Below are positions 36,960 through 47,618 of a stretch of 64,000 nucleotides of DNA, piece by piece (position 1 is the stretch's first letter; each line of letters starts with the position of its first letter). This DNA comes from Cyprinodon diabolis. Its lineage: Eukaryota > Chordata > Actinopteri > Cyprinodontiformes > Cyprinodontidae. Below the pieces are notes generated by a model. That model was given only the letters and a program-made list of their open reading frames with translations, had not been told where the DNA came from and searched no databases. The stretch is from positions 7,051,474 to 7,115,473 of the forward strand of contig CM060065.1 in the NCBI GenBank assembly GCA_030533445.1. The letters are read 5' to 3'. A program made the translations under genes and the position numbers.

Positions 36960-37900
36960 CAAGCTAAAAACATTGTTTTTAATGATTAACACAAACACAT
37001 CAAACCTCCTAAAAGCAGTGGAAACTTTTACGGCTGCTCAGTTTTCAACAAACAAAAAACATGGACAAAAGACGGAATCCTGAACAAAGCCGCCCAGAGC
37101 TGAGCTCTGATTGGACACCGATCAACGCGTCAGAATCAGGAACATTTCAGCCCCTTATTCCAAAAAATAACAGACTGGAGAGCCCTCAAAAATACAAATA
37201 ATTACATAACTCTATATTTTAGTAGAATAATAATGTTATGTTTTTTTTATATAAGAAATTCTTTAATTATTCAATGATGTCTTTTACAATTTGAAGGTAT
37301 ATTTAATGTTTGAATCAAATGTTAGATAAAGGCATATTCTTGCATGGCATACTTTTTGAACAAAAAAAGGCTCCTTAAACAATACAATTATCAACAGGAG
37401 TGATATCCTTTAGTCAATTATTAATTTCTGGTATCTTTTATTGTTCTCAGGGACATGAAACACAAAACTAAACATGATAGAAAAAAGGAAGACATAAAAC
37501 AGTTACAGAGAATAAAAACAGATTCATTATTCCATCTGCTGCAAACATCCATCAGTCTCTGTAACGTCCGGATTCATTTTCGCCGGTCCTCTCACAGACC
37601 ACCCAGAGGGCCGAAAACTGGATTTGATAAGCATGAAATTTGTAAAACTCCTAAAAAAAAATCTGAATAATAAAAAAAACAAAAAAAAAAACGGGAAGAT
37701 CAGGAAAAAAAGCAAACGTGTAAAAACTGTTTGAACTTTTTAAACATGTTATGATTCTAAACCTTTTTAGATTGAGAAGTTTTATTTTTGCAACATGTTC
37801 TTTGCTTTAATAATATTGGAACAAATTTCTCTCCATATAACAGGTTGGATTAGAGGCTGAAAACAAACCATCAGGTCTAAGAGAGATTTACCTGATTTAT
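36960..37900. other. intergenic between SINE/LINE fragments and tssc4
   Basis: AT-rich, A-runs near 37650-37710; no supported gene. Short frames here have no domains. Confidence 0.45.
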
Positions 37901-37931
37901 AAAAAATAAACAGATTCTGGCTGAAGGACGG

Positions 37932-37937
37932 TTTATT
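37932..37937 (-). terminator. tssc4: tssc4 polyadenylation signal AATAAA
   Basis: AATAAA on the minus strand about 35 bp after the tssc4 stop codon, giving a very short 3' UTR. Confidence 0.6.
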
Positions 37938-37971
37938 GATTGATGTTTGGGTGGTTGGATCTTCTCAGAGC

Positions 37972-38802
37972 TCAGTCCTTGCTCTCTTCAGAACTCCTCC
38001 TGTAGTTCTTGGCCTTGGGCTTCCTGAAGGATGTAAAAGTGACGCTGGGCTCCTCTATCTTCTCCTCTTGCGGAGCCTCAGGTCCAGCAGTAGTTTCCTC
38101 CTTGTTCTTCTCTTCTGGTCTAATCTTCCCTCTGCTTTGTTCTCCGCCCTCCGCTCTCTCCCTGCCTTCATCATCCTCCTCCTCCTCGGCCAGGTGACTT
38201 AGTTGGAGCTCCTTCTCCTTTCCCTGAAGCTCTGATGACGCCTGCTCAGCGGTCTGCTCCTTGGGGAGCCGCTTCGGTCTGGAGAAGATCAACCTTCCCC
38301 GGATGTCACAGGGAGGATCAGCTTTAGTCTCCTGCTGCAGACCAGACAGGAACTGCTGTGCGGCTCTGCGGTTTTCCTGGTCGCTGCTCTCGGCCACGTC
38401 TTCCAGGCTGTAGCGCGTCCAGCGCTCGGGATGCACCAGGTAGTCCGGGACGCCTCTCTTCTTCACCGGTACGGGGGAAGTGGAAGCAGGGTGACTCGTC
38501 TTCCTGCTTTCTGCCGGGTTCAGCTGGGATTTGGAGCTCTTCTCCACGCTGTCCAAGCAGTCGAAGATGCTGCGGCTGCGGTAGGAGAAGGCCGAGCCCC
38601 CTCCGCTCAGGATGAAGGCGCTCTGCACCGCAGGAGCAGCTGAATCCTTCCCCTCCTCGTCATCGTCGCTGGCATCCAGCTCCGGGTCGAAGGGAGCGTC
38701 TCCTGGGGCTTCTTCAGGCTCAGATTCGTCGCTGGCTGAAAGCTCCAACACATCGTTGCTGTATGATGAATCCTCTGGGTCTCTGGAGCTTCTGTCCGAC
38801 AT
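37972..38802 (-). CDS. tssc4: tssc4, U5 snRNP-associated TSSC4
   Basis: A single uninterrupted minus-strand frame of 276 codons. I chose the ATG at 38802 (MSDRSSRDPEDSS); the frame also extends two codons up to a GTG, which is not a likely start. The protein is acidic and low-complexity at both ends. Its core has FDCLDSVEKS and the family signature VPDYLVHPERWTRYSLEDV. TSSC4 is an intrinsically disordered nuclear protein that chaperones U5 snRNP and tri-snRNP assembly with PRPF8 and SNRNP200. It is shorter than the human protein (about 330 residues), mostly in disordered parts. The human gene also lies at 11p15.5, as does ANO9, so this pair may be conserved synteny. Antisense frames over the same bases are shadows. 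Confidence 0.95.
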   Translation of the reverse strand: MSDRSSRDPEDSSYSNDVLELSASDESEPEEAPGDAPFDPELDASDDDEEGKDSAAPAVQSAFILSGGGSAFSYRSRSIFDCLDSVEKSSKSQLNPAESRKTSHPASTSPVPVKKRGVPDYLVHPERWTRYSLEDVAESSDQENRRAAQQFLSGLQQETKADPPCDIRGRLIFSRPKRLPKEQTAEQASSELQGKEKELQLSHLAEEEEDDEGRERAEGGEQSRGKIRPEEKNKEETTAGPEAPQEEKIEEPSVTFTSFRKPKAKNYRRSSEESKD

Positions 38803-39002
38803 CTTCACTGCGTCACCGAGGCCCGACTAAAGAAGGAACCTGATGAAGGACAGAGGAGGACATTCAAAGAATAAAAGCAGAAGGATAAGAACACATCAAG
38901 GGAGAGTTAAAAACTTTGACAAAGTTTATTTGAATTTTGCTGTTTACACACAGAAAAGAGGGTTATTAAAAATCCCATTTCTATTCCATGAATCAGGGCC
39001 TC

Positions 39003-39060
39003 ACCTGCAGGCAGAACTTTTACCTGTTCTGCCAGAGAGCAATAAACCACAGACTGATGC
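39003..39060 (-). other. tssc4: candidate tssc4 5'-UTR exon
   Basis: Two good donors (CTGCAG/GTGAGG ending at 39003, AACAG/GTAAAAG ending near 39023) face a pyrimidine-rich acceptor (CTTCTTTAG, ending near 38829) about 25 bp upstream of the tssc4 ATG. This would put the coding exon behind one short 5'-UTR intron. The upper limit of the exon is a guess. Confidence 0.3.
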
Positions 39061-39224
39061 TAACTGCTAATGCTACATCCACATGCATAAAAACACGTCA
39101 AACTCTGGAGCATACGATGGTCATGCTTAGCTGCCCTACTGCCTGAACCTCAGCAGCTCCTTTGTATCTTTTCTTTCCCTGTTGGACAGACTGATTAATC
39201 CAAGTCTGAGCCACCATAGTTACC

Positions 39225-40200
39225 ATGACGACAATAATAATTAGAAATCTCCTGTCCAGGGGTGATGCTGAGAAACTAGTCCATGCATTTGTTACTTCAA
39301 GGCTGGACTATTGTAATTCTTTACTATCAGGAAGTCCACAAACTGTAGTTAAAATCCTTCAGCTGATCCAAAATACTGCAGCCAGAGTTCTGATGAAAAT
39401 TAAAAAGAGAGATCATATCTCTCCTATCCTGGCTTCTCTTCATTGGCTTCCTGTTAAATCCAGAATAGAATTTAAAATCCTCCTTCTCACATATAAAGCC
39501 TTAAATGGCCAAGCTCCATCTGATATCAGAGATCTGATTGTTCCTTATGTTCCTAACAGAGCACTTCGCTCTCAATCTGCAGGTTTACTAGTGGTTCCTA
39601 GAATTTCTAAAAGTAGAATGGGAGGCAGATCTTTTAGTTATCAGGCTCCTCTCCTGTGGAACCAACTACCAGTTTTGGTCCGTGAGGCAGACACCCTGTC
39701 TACTTTTAAGGCTAGGCTTAAAACTTTCCTTTTTGATAAAGCTTATAGTTAGGGTGGCTCAGGTTATCCTGAGCTATCTCTATAGTTATGCTGCTATAGG
39801 CTTAGACTGCTGGAGGACATAGGGACCCCCATTTCATCATTCTGCTTCATTCTATCTCTATTCTCCCACTCTGCAGAATCTGTTAGTTCAATCTCTAACG
39901 TTCTGCTCTCTCTGCTTTTTCTCATAGTAGCTTCATCTGGTCTGTTCCTGTTTGGCTGTGACTCCATCCTGGAGAGAAACATCAGCTGTGCTGCTGCCAT
40001 CAACACCTTTGTTTATAGATGTTGGAGCCTGGCCTGTTTTTCCTGTTTCTCTGACTGTGACTAACTGGATGTGCTCTCTTCGTCCTCTGGCATGGGAGCT
40101 GGCTCGGAGCTCGTCTGTCTGGCTGTGTGTTTCCTGGAAAGGGCTGCCTTTCACAGCTGCTTTTTGTGTCTCTGCTTCTGTCTCCTTGAAAAAAAATAAA
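39225..40200 (+). mobile_element. 5'-truncated Jockey-superfamily LINE (C-terminus and 3' UTR)
   Basis: The open frame to 39752 carries the C-terminal region of the ORF2-like protein: RLDYCNSLLSGSPQTVVKIL, QLIQNTAARVL, LHWLPVKSRIEFKILLLTYK and ALNGQAPSDIRDL. It ends LSTFKARLKTFLFDKAYS. A ~440-bp 3' UTR follows, ending in AAAAAATAAATAAATAATAA. It lacks the endonuclease and RT core, so it is a dead-on-arrival copy. The family could be L2/CR1/Rex1-like; I did not resolve which. Confidence 0.85.
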
Positions 40201-40232
40201 TAAATAATAATATATATATATATATATATATA

Positions 40233-41477
40233 CACTATATTGCCAAAAGTATTTGCTCACCCATCCAAATTATTGGAATCAGGTGTTCCAATCACTTCCA
40301 TGGCCACAGGTGTATAAATTCAAGCACCTAGGCATGCAGACTGTTTTTACAAACATTTGTGAAAGAATGGGTCGCTCTCAGGAGCTCAGTGAATTCCAGC
40401 GTGGAACTGTGATAGGATGCCACCTGTGCAACAAATCCAGTCGTGAAATTTCCTCGCTCCTAAATATTCCACAGTCAACTGTCAGCTGTATTATAAGAAA
40501 ATGGAAGTGTTTGGGAACGACAGCAACTCAGCCACGAAGTGGTAGGCCACGTAAACTGACGGAGCGGGGTCAGCGGATGCTGAAGCGCATAGTGCGAAGA
40601 GGTCGCCAACTTTCTGCAGAGTCAATCACTACAGACCTCCAAACTTCATGTGGCCTTCAGATTAGCTCAAGAACAGTGCGCAGAGAGCTTCATGGAATGG
40701 GTTTCCATGGTCGAGCAGCTGCATCCAAGCCATACATAACCAAGTGCAATGCAAAGCGTCGGATGCGGTGGTGTAAAGCACGCCGCCACTGGACTCTAGA
40801 GCAGTGGAGACGCGTTCTCTGGAGTGACGAATCGCGCTTCTCCATCTGGCAATCTGATGGACGGGTCTGGGTTTGGCGGTTGCCAGGAGAACGGTACTTG
40901 TCTGACTGCATTGTGCCAAGTGTAAAGTTTGGTGGAGGGGGGATTATGGTGTGGGGTTGTTTTTCAGGAGCTGGGCTTGGCCCCTTAGTTCCAGTGAAAG
41001 GAACTCTGAATGCTTCAGCATACCAAGACATTTTGGACAATTCCATGCTCCCAACTTTGTGGGAACAGTTTGGAGCTGGCCCCTTCCTCTTCCAACATGA
41101 CTGTGCACCAGTGCACAAAGCAAGGTCCATAAAGACATGGATGACAGAGTCTGGTGTGGATGAACTTGACTGGCCTGCACAGAGTCCTGACCTCAACCCG
41201 ATAGAACACCTTTGGGATGAATTAGAGCGGAGACTGAGAGCCAGGCCTTCTCGTCCAACATCAGTGTGCGACCTCACAAATGCGCTTCTGGAAGAATGGT
41301 CAAAAATTCCCATAAACACACTCCTAAACCTTGTGGACAGCCTTCCCAGAAGAGTTGAAGCTGTTCTAGCTGCAAAGGGTGGACCGACGTCATATTGAAC
41401 CCTATGGATTAGGAACGGGATGTCACTTAAGCTCATATGTGAGTCAAGGCAGGTGAGCAAATACTTTTGGCAATATA

Positions 41478-41480
<3 letters not shown>
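40233..41480 (+). mobile_element. apparently intact Tc1-like transposon
   Basis: 1,248 bp with matching inverted ends: CACTATATTGCCAAAAGTAT on the left and its complement on the right (ATACTTTTGGCAATATAGTG). Flanked by TA inside AT microsatellites, a common landing site for TA-specific elements. It contains one uninterrupted transposase. Both ends and the coding frame being clean suggests a young insertion. Confidence 0.93.
40367..41398 (+). CDS. Tc1-like transposase, 343 residues, uninterrupted
   Basis: Cuts and pastes the element through its terminal repeats at TA sites. I start at [13 protein letters not shown]; the frame is open further into the TIR, but Tc1 proteins begin at this HTH. 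Domains in order: first HTH (about residues 1-50, [20 protein letters not shown]), a GRPRK basic hook (about 63), second HTH ([20 protein letters not shown]), then the DDE domain. The catalytic residues look intact: D in WSDESRF, D in QHDCAPVH and E in [10 protein letters not shown], with 34 residues between the second D and the E. The glycine-rich [10 protein letters not shown] box is present. It ends KGGPTSY, the usual end. Length fits the family (about 340). No frameshift or stop is visible. Confidence 0.93.
   Translation: MGRSQELSEFQRGTVIGCHLCNKSSREISSLLNIPQSTVSCIIRKWKCLGTTATQPRSGRPRKLTERGQRMLKRIVRRGRQLSAESITTDLQTSCGLQISSRTVRRELHGMGFHGRAAASKPYITKCNAKRRMRWCKARRHWTLEQWRRVLWSDESRFSIWQSDGRVWVWRLPGERYLSDCIVPSVKFGGGGIMVWGCFSGAGLGPLVPVKGTLNASAYQDILDNSMLPTLWEQFGAGPFLFQHDCAPVHKARSIKTWMTESGVDELDWPAQSPDLNPIEHLWDELERRLRARPSRPTSVCDLTNALLEEWSKIPINTLLNLVDSLPRRVEAVLAAKGGPTSY

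Positions 41481-41481
<1 letters not shown>

Positions 41482-41549
<68 letters not shown>
41482..41549. repeat. (TA)n microsatellite
   Basis: Pure TA repeat next to the Tc1 right end; a shorter run lies left of the element at 40211-40232. Confidence 0.97.
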
Positions 41550-41552
<3 letters not shown>

Positions 41553-41636
41553 TTGATACATTTAAATGTATTTTAAATTATTTAATGGAATATTTGATTA
41601 TTTTAATGGTGGATTTTACAATCTAATGGTATATTT

Positions 41637-42334
41637 TAGGGATGCACGATATTGGGATTTTGGCCGATATCCGATATGCCGATATTTTAAAACTCATGTA
41701 GCCGATAACCGATATCGATACCGATGTTAAAGCTGGACAAAAATAAGTAGTCATTGAAAATAGCAGTTTTGTTATCCATTCCTGACACTTTGAAAAATAA
41801 TATACTCATATATATTTTCATATGCTGATATCAAATAGATTTTTAAAAACGCGGTATCGATCTATTTTACTTTCAAAATCTCGTGAAATTTAATCGTTCT
41901 GTTACAAACTCTCGTGATATTTTGCAAATTCTTGTGAGATTTTGTTAGTAAAATAGATCGATACCGCGTCAATATATCAACATATAAAAATATGGCAAAA
42001 TTTCATGAATTTTCGGGAGATTTCGTAGCATAACGATGACATATAGCAATATGTCATTAGTAAAAGAGATTGATATGATGTTTTTAAATGGCAATATATC
42101 AGCATATGAAGATATTGGGATATTTTAATGTATCAATATTTTACCCTCGTCTTTAAGTCTGTAAAAAAGAAGTTTTTGAGAAAGAAGAAGAAGAAGTAGT
42201 ATTTTTTTTTTTTTAGACTTTAGAAACTCAGAAGCTGATCAAATATCGGGTTAAATATCGGTGGGGTGGCCGACGTCCGATATTCAGTTTTAAGGCCGAT
42301 ACCGATAGGGGGCCGATTATATTGTGCATCCCTA
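41637..42334. mobile_element. hAT-type MITE with perfect 8-bp duplication
   Basis: Ends TAGGGATGCACGATATTGGG and ATTGTGCATCCCTA are inverted, flanked by identical GTATATTT at 41629-41636 and 42335-42342. The interior has repeated GATATC/CGATA blocks and no transposase. Confidence 0.93.
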
Positions 42335-42342
42335 GTATATTT

Positions 42343-43723
42343 AAAGGTATAGAGGACGATCTTTTATTTCCGGCTGGATCTTCTAAATAAGTGGTCCTCC
42401 TAATTGTCAATCATTCTGGTGATAATTTTACGTAAGGCCGTCCTACGTGCTAGCCCCCAACTAGCTATGCATTTCCTCCGTCCGCACACTTTCAGGTGTA
42501 GATGTGTGGTGAGCTATATTCTCACCATGGTTCGTTGAAAATGAAAGAGAGTCAGAAGAGAAAAAGTCTTTACGAAACGTATGAGGAGAAAAGAAAGGTC
42601 TCAGATGAGAGAAACGACACCAGAGTGTTTTTGGGAGATTCTTTCACACGATGGCGTTCAGTGAAAGCACAGGTCGGCCTTCCACTGATGCCTCGGTTAC
42701 GAAGTTTCTACAAAAGATAAAGTTTGGCTATTTGGAGAAATCAATTTCACATCACTGCAGGTAAAAGTCATCTACCTCTATATTGTAACTTTCAAGGGAA
42801 GAAAAGTTCATTTATTTTGTAATGTGCATCATTAGTAGTTATACGGTGGCCACAGGTCTTTATTTACCCTTCAAACATGTCCTAATTTCCACTGCAGCAC
42901 ACACACACACAAGCATGTCATGTTTTTTTTTTCTCCAATGCACCAGTAGTCTTATTTGCGGGGAAACTTTTTACATATAAATATGGGTGCGATGAGATCC
43001 ATCCGAGCGACTGCCTCATGCATACACGCGTGTAATAGGCGTTCCTTCTCAGCGGCGGGTTAGACAACCCTGTAACTACTCCTAAGAGGGAACGCTTATT
43101 AAGAGCGTGAACGAGGAGAAATGGGCTCATGCACGCTCTGTTTAGAAGTTGTTGTTCTCATCGCTCATACAAGTTTACTGTGTCTAAACGTCCGCCCTAA
43201 CCCCTAAATCCCCCCATCACTATATAGAGCGGGGACTATATCGTGAACTCAGTTAACCGACCGTTCAGACAGATGATCCCTGCTCTTTGCTCCCCGTTGG
43301 TCACGTAACTCGTCCTCCACTGCACGATGCCTGCGCCAACCTCGCCGCTGTCAGGTAGCTACATCCTAAGGCGACAGCGGGCCGCTGTGGCAGCAAATCC
43401 CACAACGCTTTGTGAGGAGAGCTCTCCGTGCAAAGCATTCTGGGATATATCTGCCTCTTCTGAGGCCTTTCTTTTCTTCTCATTCACTTCGTAGACACTT
43501 TTTTTCCTTACCACCCTTGGCCGTTTTCAAAGAACCATGGTGAAAAAGGTGAGCTTCAATGACCGTCTGAAACTGTAGCTCACCACCGATATATGCCTGA
43601 AAGTGCGCAGAAAAATATAGCTTACGGGACGAACACGAACATATCAGCAGAATGATTGACAATTAGGAGAACCACTTATTTAGATAATCCACCCAGAAAA
43701 AGAAAATTCTCCACTATACCTTT
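42343..43723. mobile_element. long-TIR non-autonomous element with a coding scrap
   Basis: The terminal regions are inverted over more than 150 bp: AAAGGTATAGAGGAC on the left, and TAAATAAGTGGTCCTCCTAA against TTAGGAGAACCACTTATTTA on the right. A plus-strand frame at 42502-42720 reads MKESQKRKSLYETYEEKRKV and NDTRVFLGDSFTRWRSVKAQ. This resembles the RWRELK-type segment in fish transposon-linked proteins. It directly abuts the hAT MITE. Superfamily unresolved. Confidence 0.75.
43165..43275. repeat. MITE-like repeat (inverted relative of 16.2 kb)
   Basis: AACGTCCGCCCTAACCCCTA and CACTATATAGAGCGGGGACT match the 16.15-16.30 kb repeat in reverse, inside the long-TIR element. Confidence 0.5.
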
Positions 43724-44028
43724 AGTACTTAATGTATAAAATAGATAAATGTTGCATTTATTCACTTCATTCTAAGCACTTCTATTTGTTTCCTGATATA
43801 TTTTGGCCCTACATACAACTCAGGGATCATATTGCAATGATAAATATAAAAGCCATCTTCCAACCCAGTCAGCATCTCGTGACCCCTGTGGGTTCCAGAC
43901 CCCTACTTTAGGAAACTCTGCTTCCATAAGCTAAAGCTTGGATTATTTCATCTTAGTTCTATAATAAAAGTAATTATAAATAAAGGATTAAAATCAAGCA
44001 TAAACACTGAAGGAAAAAGCCTCCATAC

Positions 44029-44121
44029 TTGCTTGGATCTCCTGTAGTGGGGTCTATATTCATCTTGGCCGCTTTAGATTCCTCATAACTCTCTGCCACC
44101 TGCAGCTGCTTGATGATTAAC
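44029..44121 (-). CDS. unidentified gene, candidate second exon
   Basis: Acceptor TTTTTATCTCAG and a weak donor AA/GTATGG bound 93 nt. It encodes (R)LIIKQLQVAESYEESKAA, then KMNIDPTTGDPS. Phase agrees with the exon at 44632-44678. The charged, helix-forming peptide without low complexity and unlike any repeat here suggests a real small host gene. No third exon is recognisable between 43.7 kb and tssc4, where most DNA is transposon. It could also be an abandoned or rearranged gene start. Confidence 0.5.
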
Positions 44122-44631
44122 CTGAGATAAAAACAAAAACATTCATTTAAATAATTTACATCCTGCAGAAATAGCAGGTTACACAACAACAACACATCTA
44201 ATTCGAGTTTTAAGGTGTTGTTTCTTTTCTTATTAATCCACAAGTAAGTTACTTTTACAAAGCCTTGAGGTGCAGAGGAAAAATGTTGATTAAACTTATG
44301 CGAAAAGCCTGAGCTGTAAACTGGTTCGTTTTTACAGCACTGTGAAATGTTTTACGGCAGCAGCAGCATGCGATCCATTGGCCGAAGATGTTTAGCGGTT
44401 CTAACATCTAACAAAAACCCTCCTAAATGGAGCCTCTAGCCAGGACCGACATCAGCCAACAACATACCCGAACACTGTAAATCAATGTAATTCATTGTGA
44501 GGACAGTAACCCAGAAAACAGCAGCTAGCTCACTAGCACTAGCTAATTCAGCCTCGTGCCCCCGCCGTTTGGACCCGCAGCATCCAAAGCTCGGGTCTAA
44601 ATGCCACCGAAGCATCACTGTAATGCTTTAC

Positions 44632-44678
44632 CTGAAGGATGGTTCTGTATCATGGACAACTTTTACATTACGCTGCAT
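44632..44678 (-). CDS. unidentified gene, candidate first coding exon
   Basis: The minus-strand ATG at 44678 is the first Met after an in-frame TGA. It encodes MQRNVKVVHDTEPSF plus two bases and ends at TTCAG/GTAAAG. The downstream exon completes the codon as Arg. I do not recognise the protein. It lies just outside the 3' tail of the antisense LINE that begins at ~44.85 kb. Confidence 0.5.
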
Positions 44679-44891
44679 CAGAGTCAGACCGGGAGGGAAA
44701 ACAGCTCAACCGGAAACACACGGTCTCTGCTTTTTCCCGGCTGACTACACACCACCTGGCGAACTACTGCCTCTCCATGGAGGGAAGGAGAACTACAATA
44801 CTCACCCGGGTTTGCTTCTTCTTCTGGAAGAAGGCTGGAGTTTCTTCTTCTTCTTCTTTATTAGATTGGCGGATTGAAAACAGTTTATAGG

Positions 44892-44959
44892 TGCATAGCG
44901 CCACCTACTGTACATGAGTTTGTAGCTCTATAGAGCTACAAACTCATGTACGCTATGCA
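44892..44959. repeat. palindrome at the hAT left junction
   Basis: 44910-44951 is a perfect 42-bp palindrome centred on TCTATAGA. Its arms extend further as TGCATAGCG (44892-44900) and CGCTATGCA (44951-44959) once ten bases (44901-44910) are skipped on the left. The right arm ends at the hAT terminus. See the finding on this junction. Confidence 0.95.
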
Positions 44960-47618
44960 GTGATTCTCAAATGGGGGTACGCGTACCCCTGGGGGTACGT
45001 GGAGGTATTGCAGGGGGTACGTGAAGCTTTTCAAAATATATTTCAAAAATCAGTAGGCTCCTCATAATAAGTCTTGGGAGAAATTATTCTGTAAAAAGTT
45101 TGATAGAATATAAATGTGTGTTCATGCACTGCATTTTATATTCAGTATTTAGTTTCAATATCTTTTAAAATAAAACAGACCCCCCACCAAGTTAGTTTGA
45201 CCCACGGACCCAGCGCACTTGTCAACGACCTGTCGTTAACAGGGTTACGCTGTAACTATGGAGACGTGGCTAAAGCGTAGCAGCAACGCTGCTGAAAGTG
45301 CAGATGAAGTTAAAAAGAAGGCAAAACCAGAGCCAACGAAGTACAGAACGTACATGGAGAAGTATGCTTTAATGGGACCCCCCCCAGGCACTGTGTTTTT
45401 TTTGCGGGGAGAAATTAGCCAACGCTAGCATGAAGCCAGCGCACCTCCAGCGGCATCTCACAACAAAACATGGATGTCACGTTGGTAAACCACCGGATTT
45501 CTTCAGGAGGAAACTTTCTGAGTTCAAGTCATCCCAAGCCACAATGCGAAAAGCCTCCACTACGTCATCCAAAGCCCTGGAGGCTTCTTACGCGGTGTCT
45601 TTGCTTGTTGCTAAAGCCAAAAAAACCGTTCACCATAGCGGAAGACCTACTGCTCCCCGCTGCTGTTGTATTGGCTGAAACTATGCTGGACAAAAAATCA
45701 TCGAATACATTAAAAACTGTGCCTCTGTCTAATGACACAGTTTGCCGCAGAATAGATCACATGGGCACAGACATTGTCGAACAAGTTGTGGGGAAACTTG
45801 GCGACTCATTTTCACTGCAGCTGGATGAATCCACAGATGTGAGTGGAAATGCGCAACTCGCATTTGTAAGATACATTGACACAGACGACATCTGTGAACA
45901 CATCCTATTCTGCAAAGAAATGGAGGGGCGAACAACCGGAGAGGACATTTTTAATGTCGTTAACATGTTTTTCACTGAAAACGCTATCAGCTGGAAATCC
46001 TGCAGCAGCGTCTGCACAGATGCATCAATGACGGGCAGCGCGAAAGGGCTCATAGCGCGGATTAAAAAAGAAAATCCCCTCATCAAGTGGACGCACTGTG
46101 TGATACACAGGGAAGAGCTAGCGTCCAAGAAAATGAGCCCTGTGTTTCACGATGTTTTGAACGACAGCATTAAAGTTATAAACTTCATCAAGTCAAGGCC
46201 AATTAACGCACGTTTGTTCCGCAGCCTCTGTGAAAATACGGGAGCTGAACACACTGAACTGCTCCTGCATACTGAAGTGCGCTGGCTGTCTCGTGGAAAA
46301 GTACTGAACAGGCTATTTGAGTTGCGAGCTGAAGTGCACACCTTCCTGACAAAGCACGGATCTCCCCATGCCACCTTGTTTGAGAACACGGACTGGCTTG
46401 CAAAGCTTTGCTATCTGGCAGATATATTCAGGAAACTGAATGAACTGAATATGTCCTTGCAGGGCAAGGGCACCAGCATCCTGAACCTGTATGACAAGGT
46501 GGGTGGTTTCCTAAAGAAAGCAGAGATGTGGAAAAGGGCATGTGATCAGGAGGATTTCACCTGCTTTGCTCAGCTGGATGTTTTTCTCTGCAGTGAGGAT
46601 GTGGCGACAGCTACGGTGAAGTTAGTCATAGTGGGACTTTGGCTAACTTGATCAGTGGTTTTCACTCCTACTTTGCTGACATGGATGAGGAATCTGCACA
46701 GCTGGATTGGGTGAGAAATCCATTTCTCTTGTCTGAAGCAAACAGAAGCAAGCTTCCTGTCAGTCATCAGGAAAAACTAATGGAAGTAGCATCTGACCGT
46801 GGCCTGCAGATGAAGTTTGGTGCATCTACGCTCACCCAGTTTTGGGTGTGTGTGAGGCAGGAGCACCCTGAGCTGGGACAGAAAGCTTTGGAGAAGCTGC
46901 TACCCTTTGCATCCACATATTTATGTGAGGCCTCCTTCTCTGCAATGATGCTGATCAAAACAAAGCAAAGAAACAGACTGTGCCTGGAGAAGAGCTTGAT
47001 CACTGCAGTTGCCTCCCTGCCAATAAGAATGACAAGGATCCTCAGTGAGGTGCAAGCCCATATTTCTCATTAAAATGTATTGAGTAATTTTTTTCCTGTT
47101 GATAAATCACTGCCTGTTACATACTGTTCAAATCAAATCAAATGTTCAATGCAAAGTGATTAAAGTTCAATCTTCTTTTTTTTTATCCTAAAAGATGTAA
47201 CCTTTATTTTTTTGTAAGCAAATCTTTATTTAAGTTAATTTATTTTGTAAACAAAATATAATTTATTTATAATTAAGTTATAGATTTATTTCTGTGAACA
47301 CATTTTAGTTATTTATGTAAATATTCTATATTTTGTACCATTACAGAGACCAATATAAATTAGCTTCGTTAGCAGCATATTTCAAGTTTTGACTGGTTTT
47401 ATGCCTTCCTGGTGGTCACCGTCTTCTGTTTTTCTTTTTTTTTTTCTACATGCAATGGTTGGAGTATGGATCAGTTGTTTGGCTTTAATAAATAAGACAG
47501 TGATTTTACAGCACTGTACCTCTTTTCTTCCAAAAATGTTTTGCCTGTGTCAGGGGGTACTTGACTAAAAATATATTTTTAAGGGGGTACATCACTGAAA
47601 AAAGTTTGAGAACCACTG
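44958..47618 (+). mobile_element. Buster-type hAT transposon, nearly complete, inactive
   Basis: Inverted ends CAGTGATTCTCAAATGGGGG and CAGTGGTTCTCAAACTTTTT (right, complement). Target duplication CTCTATAG: one copy immediately right of the element (47619-47626), the other at 44926-44933, separated from the left end by 24 bp of inverted flanking DNA. It carries one transposase gene with frameshifts. Inserted in the 3' UTR of the I-clade LINE. Confidence 0.9.
45258..47073 (+). pseudogene. hAT (ZBED5/SCAND3-like) transposase pseudogene
   Basis: ATG at 45258 (METWLKRSSNAAESADEVKK). A BED-type zinc finger follows (ALCFFCGEKLANASMKPAHL, then HLTTKHG). The RNase-H-like core begins LSNDTVCRRIDHMGTDIVEQ. 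Core motifs seen: LQLDESTDVSGNAQ (first Asp), SVCTDASMTGSAKG (second Asp, two residues shorter than usual), KWTHCVIHREELASKKM, and LLLHTEVRWLSRGKVLNRLF. The C-terminal dimerisation segment reads LPFASTYLCEASFSAMMLIK. Frame breaks lie in the C8 run near 45380, the A7 run near 45622 and around 46625; two are in homopolymers. The vertebrate host genes ZBED5/ZBED8/SCAND3 come from the same clade, but the terminal repeats here mark a transposon. Confidence 0.9.

Noticed and set aside
37936..38830. Several plus-strand frames over tssc4
   Set aside because: They are antisense shadows of a well-conserved minus-strand protein.
40690..41460. 256-codon minus-strand frame
   Set aside because: Antisense of the intact Tc1 transposase.
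45258..47073. A domesticated ZBED5-like host gene
   Set aside because: Terminal inverted repeats, a target duplication and frame breaks mark it as a transposon pseudogene.
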